From Comamonadaceae bacterium OS-1 (lineage in GTDB: Bacteria > Pseudomonadota > Gammaproteobacteria > Burkholderiales > Burkholderiaceae_C), in NCBI GenBank assembly GCA_027923965.1, contig AP026969.1, forward strand, positions 2,356,001 to 2,420,000: a stretch of DNA of 64,000 bases, in the 5' to 3' direction. Both the position numbers and the translations under genes were made by a program. Shown here piece by piece: positions 1-9,967 of this stretch. Numbering within the stretch: position 1 is the stretch's first letter; every line of letters starts with the position of its first letter. The notes below the pieces were generated by a model. It had not been told where the DNA came from. It was given only the letters and a program-made list of their open reading frames with translations, and made no database searches.

Positions 1-693
<693 letters not shown>

Positions 694-725
694 TCAGTAA
701 TTTAAAGGTTTGGCGAAATGCCCAT

Positions 726-795
726 CGACAGGCTCAGGGCGAACGTTTACCGAAATCGCCAAAAAGAGTCCGTTCGCGTTGAGCCCGTCAAAACG
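726..795. repeat. REP-like inverted pair between ilvN and ilvC
   Basis: CGACAGGCTCAGGGCGAACG at 726-745 faces an imperfect inverted copy, CGTTCGCGTTGAGCCCGTCA, at 771-790 (16 of 20 positions complementary). The motif resembles the short REP/BIME-like sequence widespread in beta- and gammaproteobacterial intergenic regions; that resemblance is from memory, not a search. Its place between two cotranscribed genes suggests an mRNA-stabilising or processing hairpin. Confidence 0.65.
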
Positions 796-816
796 CGCGT
801 ACGGACGACTCAAAAC

Positions 817-1308
817 TTAAACCCGCAAGATCCGCTCGCCGCGCCCAATGCCGCTGGCACCGGTACGCACGGTTTCCAGAATCGCACTGCGGTCCAGCGC
901 TTCCAGGAACGCGTCGTTCTTGCCCTGGTCGCCGGTCAGCTCGATGGTGTAGCTCTTCTCGGTCACATCGATGATGCGACCGCGGAAGATGTCGGCCATG
1001 CGCTTCATTTCTTCGCGCTCCTTGCCCACCGCGCGCACCTTGACCATCATCAGTTCGCGCTCGGTGTAGGCACCTTCGGTCAGATCGACCACCTTGACCA
1101 CTTCGATCAGGCGGTTCAGGTGCTTGGTGATCTGTTCGATCACGTCGTCCGAGCCGGAGGTCTGGATGGTCATGCGCGACAGCGTCGCGTCTTCGGTGGG
1201 GGCCACGGTGAGCGACTCGATGTTGTAGCCCCGGGCGGAGAACAGGCCCACGACGCGGGAAAGAGCACCGGGCTCATTTTCCAGCAAGACAGCAATGATG
1301 TGTTTCAT
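817..1308 (-). CDS. ilvN: Acetolactate synthase small (regulatory) subunit
   Basis: This is the regulatory subunit of acetohydroxyacid synthase, which binds valine and activates the large subunit. The 163-residue protein starts MKHIIAVLLENEPGALSRVV, the ACT-domain opening of the IlvH/IlvN family. An N-terminal ACT domain (about 1-80) is followed by the second regulatory domain, ending RTGASGIGRGERILRV. The reading frame is open further upstream to 1398, but that extension is arginine-rich and hairpin-forming, so the ATG at 1308 is preferred. It lies between ilvB and ilvC. Confidence 0.96.
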   Translation of the reverse strand: MKHIIAVLLENEPGALSRVVGLFSARGYNIESLTVAPTEDATLSRMTIQTSGSDDVIEQITKHLNRLIEVVKVVDLTEGAYTERELMMVKVRAVGKEREEMKRMADIFRGRIIDVTEKSYTIELTGDQGKNDAFLEALDRSAILETVRTGASGIGRGERILRV

Positions 1309-1336
1309 AGATTGAAGAGACTCCTCTTTTCGCTCT

Positions 1337-1408
1337 GACCGCCCCTTGCGGGTCGGCTGTCGCGGAAGCTTTCGCTTCCGCCGCCCTCCCCTGCGCACGG
1401 TAATGTGC
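1337..1408. promoter_or_regulatory. Cluster of three hairpins in the ilvB-ilvN intercistronic leader
   Basis: Three inverted repeats lie in tandem just upstream of ilvN. They are GACCGC/GCGGGTC (1337-1354), a perfect 8-bp stem GCGGAAGC with a 4-base loop (1362-1381), and GCAC/GTGC (1395-1408). No T-tract follows on the minus strand, so they are unlikely to be simple terminators. Processing or stabilisation of the ilvBNC transcript is inferred. Confidence 0.4.
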
Positions 1409-1450
1409 AGGCTTGGCGGGCAATAGATTCGTCAGAAAGTTGATTTACTA

Positions 1451-1505
1451 TGGAATTGATAGCTGCTTGTGCTTATCCAGCCAGCACAAGCAGCCGATTT
1501 GGCTT
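1451..1505. repeat. Dispersed palindromic element, copy A (intergenic)
   Basis: A perfect 12-bp stem, GCTGCTTGTGCT (1462-1473) and AGCACAAGCAGC (1483-1494), has a 9-base loop and is preceded by TTGATA. It shares the core TAGCTGCTTGTGCT-ATCCAG with copies inside dapE and prmB and with several intergenic copies in this window. It sits between ilvB and ilvN. Confidence 0.8.
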
Positions 1506-1514
1506 AAATGCCGA

Positions 1515-3317
1515 TTACAAGTCTTCGCTACCCAAAAGCATCTCGGTAATGCCCTTGCCAGCCTGCACCATCGGGAACACGTTCTCGGTGGGGTCGGTGC
1601 GGAAGTCCATGAACACCGTGCGGTCCTTGAGCTTGCGGGCTTCGCGCAGGGCGGGCTCCACATCTTCGGGGCGCTCGATCAGCATGCCGACGTGGCCATA
1701 GGCCTCGGCCAGCTTGACGAAGTTGGGCAATGCGTCCATGTAGCTGCTGCTGTAGCGGCCGGCGTATTCCACCTCTTGCCACTGGCGCACCATTCCCAGG
1801 TAGCGGTTGTTCAGCGAGACGATCTTGATCGGCGTGTTGTACTGCAGGCAGGTGGACAGCTCCTGGATGCACATCTGCACCGAGCCTTCGCCGGTGATGC
1901 AATACACCTCGCTGTCGGGCTTGGCCAGCTTGACACCCATGGCGTAGGGAATGCCCACGCCCATGGTGCCCAGACCACCGGAATTGATCCAGCGACGAGG
2001 TTCATCGAAGCGGTAGTACTGCGCAGCCCACATCTGGTGCTGGCCCACGTCGGAGGTGATGTAGGTATCGGCATCCTTGGTCATATTCCACAGGGTTTCG
2101 ACCACGTACTGCGGCTTGATCACATCGCTGGAGCCCATGCTGAACTTCAGGCAGTTGCGGCTGCGCCAACCTTCGATGGTGCTCCACCAGCTGCCCAGGG
2201 CGTCGGCATCGGGCTTGGTACCGGCTTCCTTGATCATCGCGATCAGCTCGGTCAGCACTTCCTTCACGTCACCGACGATGGGCACATCCACCTTGACGCG
2301 CTTGGAGATGCTCGACGGGTCGATGTCGATATGGATGATCTTGCGCTCGTTTTGCGCGAAATGCTTGGTATTGCCGATCACGCGGTCATCGAAGCGGGCA
2401 CCCACGGCCAGCAGCACGTCGCAGTGCTGCATGGCGTTGTTGGCTTCGATGGTGCCGTGCATGCCCAGCATGCCCAGGAACTTCTTGTCGCTGGCGGGGT
2501 AGGCGCCCAGGCCCATCAAGGTGTTGGTGCAGGGGTAGCCCAGCATGTCCACCAGGGTGCGCAGCTCTTGCGAGGCATTGCTCAGCAAGACACCGCCACC
2601 GGTGTAGATGTAGGGGCGCTTGGCGGCCAACAGCAGTTGCAAGGCCTTGCGGATCTGGCCGCCGTGGCCTTTGCGCACCGGGTTGTACGAGCGCATGCTG
2701 ATGGTTTCGGGGTAGCCGTGGAAGGGGGTCTTCTTGAAAGATACGTCCTTCGGAATGTCCACCACCACCGGGCCGGGGCGGCCGGTACGGGCAATGTGGA
2801 AGGCTTTTTTCAGCGTCTCGGCCAGATCGCGCACGTCTTTCACCAGAAAGTTGTGCTTCACGATGGGGCGGGTGATGCCGACGGTGTCGCATTCCTGGAA
2901 AGCATCCAGGCCAATGGCGTGCGTAGGCACCTGGCCACTGATGATCACCATGGGAATGCTGTCCATGTACGCGGTGGCAATGCCGGTAACGGCATTCGTC
3001 AGGCCGGGGCCGGACGTGACCAGCGCCACACCCACATCGCCGGTAGCGCGGGCATAGCCGTCTGCGGCGTGCACGGCGGCTTGCTCGTGGCGCACCAGCA
3101 CGTGCTGGATAGTGTCTTGTTTGTAGAACGCGTCGTAGATGTACAGCACCGCGCCACCGGGATAGCCCCAGATGTGCTTGACGTTCTCGGCCTGGAGGCA
3201 CTTCACCAGGATCTCGGCACCCATGAGCTCGACAGGAGCGGGGCGCAAAGTACCGGAGGCGGTGGACGGGGAAGAAGCTGCGGCGGCCGAAGCGATTTCG
3301 GCTTTATTGATTTCCAT
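1515..3317 (-). CDS. ilvB: Acetolactate synthase large (catalytic) subunit
   Basis: This 600-residue ThDP enzyme condenses pyruvate with pyruvate or 2-oxobutyrate, the first common step of valine and isoleucine synthesis. Visible marks are the N-terminal GAEILVKCLQAENVKHIWGYPGG with the catalytic glutamate in LVRHEQAAVHAADG, the FAD-domain stretch VGARFDDRV, and the C-terminal ThDP fold with GEGSVQMCIQELSTCLQYN and LNNRYLGMVRQWQ. The metal-binding motif reads GEGS where many homologues have GDGS; this is a conservative change. An Ala/Ser-rich N-terminal extension of about 25 residues precedes the core. It is the first gene of ilvBNC, with an AAAGG ribosome site before the ATG. The symbol could equally be ilvI. 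Confidence 0.96.
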   Translation of the reverse strand: MEINKAEIASAAAASSPSTASGTLRPAPVELMGAEILVKCLQAENVKHIWGYPGGAVLYIYDAFYKQDTIQHVLVRHEQAAVHAADGYARATGDVGVALVTSGPGLTNAVTGIATAYMDSIPMVIISGQVPTHAIGLDAFQECDTVGITRPIVKHNFLVKDVRDLAETLKKAFHIARTGRPGPVVVDIPKDVSFKKTPFHGYPETISMRSYNPVRKGHGGQIRKALQLLLAAKRPYIYTGGGVLLSNASQELRTLVDMLGYPCTNTLMGLGAYPASDKKFLGMLGMHGTIEANNAMQHCDVLLAVGARFDDRVIGNTKHFAQNERKIIHIDIDPSSISKRVKVDVPIVGDVKEVLTELIAMIKEAGTKPDADALGSWWSTIEGWRSRNCLKFSMGSSDVIKPQYVVETLWNMTKDADTYITSDVGQHQMWAAQYYRFDEPRRWINSGGLGTMGVGIPYAMGVKLAKPDSEVYCITGEGSVQMCIQELSTCLQYNTPIKIVSLNNRYLGMVRQWQEVEYAGRYSSSYMDALPNFVKLAEAYGHVGMLIERPEDVEPALREARKLKDRTVFMDFRTDPTENVFPMVQAGKGITEMLLGSEDL

Positions 3318-3462
3318 GATGAACCTTTGTGAATTTCTCTAACGAAATACCTTGGGTGCCCCTTCACGCACTCTTTTGGAGTTGTGTCGGAACTTAAGAC
3401 CAAAGCCATGGGCGAGCTGCTTGCATCGCCGAACCATGATCCGTTTGCTTTTTGACTAGCAA

Positions 3463-3538
3463 GGCGGATTATGGCATTCTCCCAAGGGAAAATTGGCAGG
3501 CGCACCAATAAAATCGCCGGTCAATGCCATAATCCGCC
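3463..3538. promoter_or_regulatory. Perfect 16-bp inverted repeat carrying divergent CATAAT boxes (ilvB / sigma operon)
   Basis: GGCGGATTATGGCATT (3463-3478) is exactly the reverse complement of AATGCCATAATCCGCC (3523-3538), with 44 bases between. Each arm contains CATAAT, one mismatch from the -10 consensus, reading outward toward ilvB on the minus strand and toward the sigma-factor gene on the plus strand. The -35 boxes are weak. The simplest reading is two identical back-to-back promoter or operator halves. Activity is inferred, the repeat itself is seen. Confidence 0.6.
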
Positions 3539-3618
3539 CGCAAGCGCCCCAGACCGGGGCGTTGGGTTTTACAAAAAAACACGTATTCCACCGATCCGCT
3601 CCACAGGCAACGTCCCTT

Positions 3619-4185
3619 TTGGCCACTGAACGCGAACTTTCCGATTTCCTCAAAAGCGTCGAAAACCGGGCCTTCAAACGCTCGATTTACCACGTACGCA
3701 ACGAAGAATCGGCGCTGGACATCGTGCAAGACAGCATGATGAAACTGGCTGAGCACTATGGCGACAAGCCGGTGGCCGAGTTGCCCATGCTGTTCCAGCG
3801 GATTTTGTCGAACTGCACGCTGGACTGGTTTCGCCGCCAAAAGACCCGCAACGCCCTGTTTTCGAACATGAGCGACTTCGAATCGGCCGACGGCGATGGC
3901 GATTTCGACCTGCTAGAGACCTTCCAGTCGTCCGACAACAGCGAACGCAACGAAAGCGCCGAAGACACCACGGGTCGGGCACAGGTATTGCGTGAGATTG
4001 ACACCCAGATACAAGAGTTACCGGCGCGTCAACGAGAAGCGTTCTTGATGCGTTACTGGGAAGAGATGGACGTTGCTGAAACCGCCAGCGCCATGGGCTG
4101 CTCGGAAGGCAGCGTCAAAACCCACTGCTCCCGTGCAGTCCAGTCGCTCAGCAAGGCGCTCAAGGCCAGAGGAATACATTTATGA
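3619..4185 (+). CDS. ECF-type RNA polymerase sigma factor
   Basis: This is a 188-residue sigma-70-family protein of the extracytoplasmic-function type. Region 2 shows FKRSIYHVRNEESALDIVQDSMMKL and FQRILSNCTLDWFRRQKTR. After an acidic linker rich in Asp, Glu and Ser, region 4 carries LPARQREAFLMRYWEEMDVAETA and the recognition helix GCSEGSVKTHCSRAV. The TTG at 3619 (TTG GCC ACT GAA) is chosen because homologues begin near ATERELSDFLK; an upstream ATG at 3493 would fall inside the inverted repeat. The stop overlaps the next start (ATGA), implying translational coupling to a single-membrane-span protein, the layout of a sigma/anti-sigma pair. Confidence 0.9.
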   Translation: MATERELSDFLKSVENRAFKRSIYHVRNEESALDIVQDSMMKLAEHYGDKPVAELPMLFQRILSNCTLDWFRRQKTRNALFSNMSDFESADGDGDFDLLETFQSSDNSERNESAEDTTGRAQVLREIDTQIQELPARQREAFLMRYWEEMDVAETASAMGCSEGSVKTHCSRAVQSLSKALKARGIHL

Positions 4186-4637
4186 CACAGCTGCAATCAA
4201 CCACCATGCTGTCGGCGCAAGACCGTTTTGCGCGCAACGTCACAGCGCGCCTGTCCGAAGGCTCGGCCATCCTGCCGCACGACATTTCCGAGCGCCTGCG
4301 CATTGCCCGCATGCAGGCTCTGGCCCACCGCAAACAGGTCGTCATGCGCAGCGCCACCGTGGTCGCCAGCCAGGGCGGCGGCACGGCAGCGCTTACATTT
4401 GGCGGCCAGCATGGCAGCGACGGCCCCAGCTGGTGGACCCGTTTTGCTGCAGCCTTGCCGTTGGTCGCCTTGGTTGCCGGGTTGCTGACGATTTATGTGG
4501 TGCAAAACGACATGCGTGCCGACGAACTGGCCGAAGTCGATACCGCCCTGTTGACCGACGACCTGCCCACGGCGGCCTACACCGATCCTGGTTTTGTGGA
4601 ATTCCTCAAGGCCAACCGAGACACCACTAACCCTTGA
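4182..4637 (+). CDS. DUF3619 family membrane protein, candidate anti-sigma factor
   Basis: The protein has 151 residues. A soluble N-terminal part of about 85 residues (DRFARNVTARLSEG, LPHDISERLRIARMQAL) is followed by one membrane span (about 89-107, ALPLVALVAGLLTIYVV) and a short acidic tail, DPGFVEFLKANRD. The start overlaps the sigma-factor stop by 4 bases. The family has no established function to my knowledge. A cytoplasmic helical domain ahead of a single span, coupled to an ECF sigma gene, is what an anti-sigma factor looks like; that role is inference. Confidence 0.85.
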   Translation: MTQLQSTTMLSAQDRFARNVTARLSEGSAILPHDISERLRIARMQALAHRKQVVMRSATVVASQGGGTAALTFGGQHGSDGPSWWTRFAAALPLVALVAGLLTIYVVQNDMRADELAEVDTALLTDDLPTAAYTDPGFVEFLKANRDTTNP

Positions 4638-4652
4638 TCGAAACGGATACGG

Positions 4653-5333
4653 ATGCTGATATCGCCCTGGAACCTGTGGTCTGCCTCTTGTGTGGGGGTG
4701 GTGTTGTCCCTGGGCCTGCTACCAAGCGTGTGGGCGGAAATCGCTCCGGATTTCGGCCCGGCCGCACCTCCCCAGGTTTCCGCCAGCAAGCCTGAGGAAA
4801 AGCCGCTGTGGAAAGACCTCACGCCGGCGCAGCAGCAAGCCCTCAAGCCGCTGGCATCGCACTGGAATGGCATCAGCGAGCAGCAAAAGCGCAAATGGCT
4901 GGCCTTGTCGGTCAACTTTGAAAAAATGTCGCCCACCACGCAGGCCGTGCTGCAAGAACGCATGCTGGACTGGGGTGCCCTCAGCGGCGTGCAGCGCAGC
5001 CAGGCGCGGTTGAACTTTGCCGAGGCCAAGCGCCTGTCGCCTACTGAAAAGCAGGCCAAATGGGAGGCCTACCAGACCCTGGACCCGGAAGAAAAAGCCA
5101 AGCTGGCCAAGCAGGTGCAGAAAAAGCTGCCCGGTGCCGCCACGGGCGTAAAGCTGATTCCGGCCCAAAAGCTGGCCACCGTGCCGCCCGAGCGCAAAAA
5201 TGAGCCCAAAGGCCCGTCGATTGCCACCGGTGCACACCAGATTGATCCCCATACCCTGCTGCCGCTGCCCGCCTACCGCTTCAGCACGGGGACATCGGTC
5301 GTGCCCCGCCCGGCCCAGCCCGCCGGACAATGA
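4653..5333 (+). CDS. DUF3106 family exported protein
   Basis: This 226-residue protein has an N-terminal signal sequence (CVGVVLSLGLLPSVWA, cleavage near residue 29). The mature part is helical and rich in Trp, Lys and Gln, with repeated motifs of the type LTPAQQQALKPLASHW, ISEQQKRKWLAL, MSPTTQAVLQERMLDW, LSPTEKQAKWEAYQ and LDPEEKAKLA. This pattern of short L-x-P-x-x-(Q/K) helical hairpins recalls periplasmic Spy/CpxP-like proteins, a resemblance and not a demonstrated homology. A Pro-rich tail of about 50 residues follows. It lies 15 bases after DUF3619 and overlaps the RDD gene by 4 bases. Confidence 0.85.
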   Translation: MLISPWNLWSASCVGVVLSLGLLPSVWAEIAPDFGPAAPPQVSASKPEEKPLWKDLTPAQQQALKPLASHWNGISEQQKRKWLALSVNFEKMSPTTQAVLQERMLDWGALSGVQRSQARLNFAEAKRLSPTEKQAKWEAYQTLDPEEKAKLAKQVQKKLPGAATGVKLIPAQKLATVPPERKNEPKGPSIATGAHQIDPHTLLPLPAYRFSTGTSVVPRPAQPAGQ

Positions 5334-5851
5334 CGGTTACTGCGGCAACAGCCCTGCCCCCCATCTCCCTCACCGCCCCTAGCCTGCGCCGTCGGTTGGC
5401 CTGCTGGCTGTACGAGGGCATGCTGATGTTTGGTGTGGTGTTCATCTCGGGCTACCTGTTCGGCACCCTGAGCCAGACCCGCAACGCCATGGACAACCGC
5501 CCGGGCTTGCAGGCTTTTTTGTTCGTGATCTTCGGCATCTACTTCACCTGGTTCTGGTCCAAGGGCCAGACCCTGGCCATGAAGACCTGGAACATCCGCG
5601 TGGTGGGCCGCGACGGCCAGGCCATCAGCCAGCCGCGGGCTCTGCTGCGCTATCTGTGGAGCTGGGTCTGGTTTCTGCCGCCGCTGGCCGCCATGGCCCC
5701 GTTTGGCCTGCCCGTGGGCGAAACCATGGTCATTGTGCTGGGCTGGGTGGCTTTTTGGGCGCTGCTGAGCCGCTTTCACCCAGAGCGCCAGTTCTGGCAT
5801 GACGCGCTGGCGGGCACCAGGTTGGTCGGGTCGCTACCGTTGAGTCGCTAG
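5330..5851 (+). CDS. RDD family integral membrane protein
   Basis: This 173-residue protein has about three membrane spans (roughly 33-50, 67-80 and 125-150). It carries RDD-family marks: LRRRLACWLYEGMLMFGVVF near the start, KGQTLAMKTWNIRVVGRDG in the middle and FHPERQFWHDALAGTRLV at the end. RDD proteins are small membrane proteins, some implicated in transport, mostly uncharacterised. It overlaps the DUF3106 gene (ATGA), so it belongs to the sigma-factor operon and is a candidate effector or sensor of it. Confidence 0.9.
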   Translation: MTVTAATALPPISLTAPSLRRRLACWLYEGMLMFGVVFISGYLFGTLSQTRNAMDNRPGLQAFLFVIFGIYFTWFWSKGQTLAMKTWNIRVVGRDGQAISQPRALLRYLWSWVWFLPPLAAMAPFGLPVGETMVIVLGWVAFWALLSRFHPERQFWHDALAGTRLVGSLPLSR

Positions 5852-5858
5852 GCCCGCC

Positions 5859-6242
5859 ATGGAATCGCCTACCGCCCAAAAATCCCGCAAGGGACTCAGC
5901 CGCCTGTGGCACGCCGCTGGCTATTCGCTGGCAGGCCTGCGGGCCGGTTGGCAGGAGACCGCCTTTCGCCAGGAAGCCATCGCCGCATTGGCACTGGTGC
6001 CGCTGGCGGCCTGGATGGCCCAAACCTGGGTGGAATTTGCCCTGCTGGCGGGATCGGTGGTGTTGTTGATGGTGGTGGAGCTGCTCAATACCGGGATCGA
6101 AACCGCCATTGACCGCATCGGCCCCGAATGGCACCCCCTGTCCAAGCGCGCCAAAGACATGGGCAGCGCCGCGGTACTGCTGACCGTGCTGGTCACGGCC
6201 ACCATCTGGATTCTGGCGCTGGTGCAGCGCTTCAGCGCTTAA
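5859..6242 (+). CDS. dgkA: Diacylglycerol kinase
   Basis: DgkA is a small inner-membrane enzyme that phosphorylates diacylglycerol left over from membrane-derived glucan synthesis, recycling it to phosphatidate. The 127-residue protein has the family core: GLRAGWQETAFRQEAIAAL, the span VEFALLAGSVVLLMVVELLNTGIETAIDRI with the catalytic and metal-binding Glu residues, then KRAKDMGSAAVLL and a last span. It follows the RDD gene by 7 bases and closes the operon, so envelope-lipid maintenance may be part of what the sigma factor controls. Confidence 0.95.
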   Translation: MESPTAQKSRKGLSRLWHAAGYSLAGLRAGWQETAFRQEAIAALALVPLAAWMAQTWVEFALLAGSVVLLMVVELLNTGIETAIDRIGPEWHPLSKRAKDMGSAAVLLTVLVTATIWILALVQRFSA

Positions 6243-6244
6243 AC

Positions 6245-8266
<2,022 letters not shown>

Positions 8267-8268
<2 letters not shown>

Positions 8269-9532
8269 GGAAACAAAAAATGCGGTGGTGGCGGCAGGCC
8301 AAAATGGGTTGGAAGACAGTCCAAGTGATTATGTCATTCGGGTGCTGGACTCGCCCTCGCAGCTTACCTCCGAGGCCTGGAACCAGCTGCTGGCCTTACA
8401 AACCGATGCCAGCCCCTTCATGCGCTACGAATACCTGGCCGCCCTGCACGCCAGCGGCAGCGCCACGCCTGCTACCGGCTGGAAGCTGCGGCTGGTGACT
8501 GTGTGGCGGGGCGACGTGCTGCAAGCCGCCTGCGCGCTGTATATCAAAGACCATTCCTACGGCGAATACGTGTTTGACTGGGCCTGGGCCAACGCCTACC
8601 AGCAGCACGGCCTGCCCTACTACCCCAAGGCCGTGGTAGCAGCCCCGTTCACGCCCGTGCCCGGCGCGCGGCTGCTGGCGCGGGATGGGGAATCCCGTGC
8701 CGTTCTGGTGCAGGCGCTGGTGGCCTGGTGTGAACACGAAAAACTCTCGTCGCTGCATGTCCTATTTGCCAACCCGGTGGATGTGGCCGCCTGCGCCGAC
8801 GCGGGCCTGATGCTGCGCCACACCGTGCAATTCCACTGGACCAACACGTTGGAGGGCTACCGCGACTTCGACGACTTCCTGGCCTCGCTGGCGCAAGATA
8901 AACGCAAAAAGATCCGCCAGGAGCGCCGCAAGGTGGCCGATGCGGGTGTCACCTTCCGCCACGCCCAGGGTCGCGCCATCACGCCGCAAGACTGGGATTT
9001 CTTCTACCGCTGCTACGAGCGCACCTACCTGGAGCACGGCAACGCGCCCTACCTGAGCCGCGACTTCTTCCAGCGCATGGCCGACACGATGCCCGAGCAC
9101 TGGCTGCTATTTGTGGCCGAGCGCGAGGTGGATGGAGCCAAAATCCCCATTGCTACCAGTTTGATAGCTATCAGCGCCGATGGAATGGGCACAAGCGGCC
9201 TAAAAGATGCACAACCCCTGGTGGCCTATGGCCGCTACTGGGGCGCACTGGAGCGGGTGGACTGCCTGCACTTCGAAGCCTGCTACTACCAGCCACTGGC
9301 GTGGTGCATCGCCCACGGCGTGGCCCGCTTCGAAGGCGGCGCGCAAGGCGAACACAAAATGGCCCGCGCCCTGCTCCCCGTCAAAACCACCAGCGCCCAC
9401 TGGCTGGCGCACCCGGCGTTTGCCGACGCGGTGGAGCGGTTTCTGGAGCGCGAGGGCGCAGGCATTGCGGGCTACATGGACGACCTGGCCCAACGCAGCC
9501 CGCTAAAAATTAGCCACCCCGCACAAACATAG
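8267..9532 (+). CDS. DUF482/COG3146 family GNAT-fold protein
   Basis: The 421-residue protein belongs to the peptidogalycan-type acyltransferase family (DUF482), related to the FemAB/GNAT fold. Its substrate is unknown. Recognisable stretches are PFMRYEYLAALHASG, KDHSYGEYVFDWAWANAY, SSLHVLF, QDKRKKIRQERRKV, FFYRCYERTYLEHG and FEGGAQGEHKMARALLPV. The start at 8267 shares CATG (8266-8269) with nadE on the other strand, so each gene's promoter and ribosome site must lie inside the other's coding sequence unless the true start is further in. Around residues 294-315 the protein contains an in-frame palindromic element copy. Its 3' end overlaps the cupin gene by 23 bases. Confidence 0.85.
9150..9210. 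repeat. Dispersed palindromic element, in-frame full-length copy in DUF482 gene
   Basis: The copy runs from TTGCTACCAGTTTGATAGCT to GCGGCCTAAAAGATG. Its ends match the reverse complement of intergenic copy K at 51249-51308 almost base for base (GCTA, TAGCT, TCA, CGCC, GGCCTAAAA, ATG). It codes for about 20 residues (IATSLIAISADGMGTSGLKD) placed just before the conserved YGRYWG motif, where I recall homologues being shorter. Confidence 0.75.
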
Positions 9533-9896
9533 TCACCAGCGGCACGTCCCCCACCAGGCGGCTGCGGTGCCCGTGCACTTTGTCATCGAACGTCGCCCCG
9601 GCGGGCAGCACATCGGCCGAATAGAAATGGTCGCCCGGCTGGAACACCCGGGTGCTGCCGTCCTGCAAGCCAATTTCCATCTGCCCGGCCAGAATCACCA
9701 CCCACTGCGGGTCGGTGGTGCAGTGGAAGGTGCTGGCAAAACCCACGGGGCTGTGGCGCAGCTGGAAGCCGCCGCTGGCTTGCAGGGCGCTGAGCTGGGA
9801 GGTAGGTTTGCCCTCGGTCAGCGGGATGGACTCTTCGCGGAATTTGGCAACGCCGTCGGTGTCGGTAAAAAGAACTACTTTGGTGAAATCGGTCAT
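9510..9896 (-). CDS. Cupin-domain protein
   Basis: This 128-residue small single-domain protein has a cupin beta-barrel pattern: HSPVGFASTFHCTTDPQWVVILAGQMEIGLQDG (cupin motif 1 region, histidine HC) followed by RVFQPGDHFYSADVLP (motif 2 region). The classical GX5HXH metal site is incomplete, so metal binding is uncertain. No pathway is evident from context. It stands alone on the minus strand, overlapping the 3' end of the DUF482 gene tail to tail by 23 bases. Confidence 0.75.
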   Translation of the reverse strand: MTDFTKVVLFTDTDGVAKFREESIPLTEGKPTSQLSALQASGGFQLRHSPVGFASTFHCTTDPQWVVILAGQMEIGLQDGSTRVFQPGDHFYSADVLPAGATFDDKVHGHRSRLVGDVPLVTMFVRGG

Positions 9897-9967
9897 GGCA
9901 GGTTTTAGCGAATGTTTGGTAGGGGTGTGACGGCGATCATAAGTTGTAGACCTGATAATCCCACCCC

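Noticed and set aside
1413..3332. Very long open frame on the plus strand opposite ilvB, and similar antisense frames over many genes
   Set aside because: These are rich in His, Gly, Val and Gln without family motifs, as expected for the antisense of GC-rich coding sequence; the opposite strand has unmistakable enzymes.
3339..3437. 32-codon frame upstream of ilvB as an attenuation leader peptide
   Set aside because: It lacks runs of Leu, Val or Ile codons and no terminator/antiterminator pair was seen, so classical ilv attenuation is not supported.
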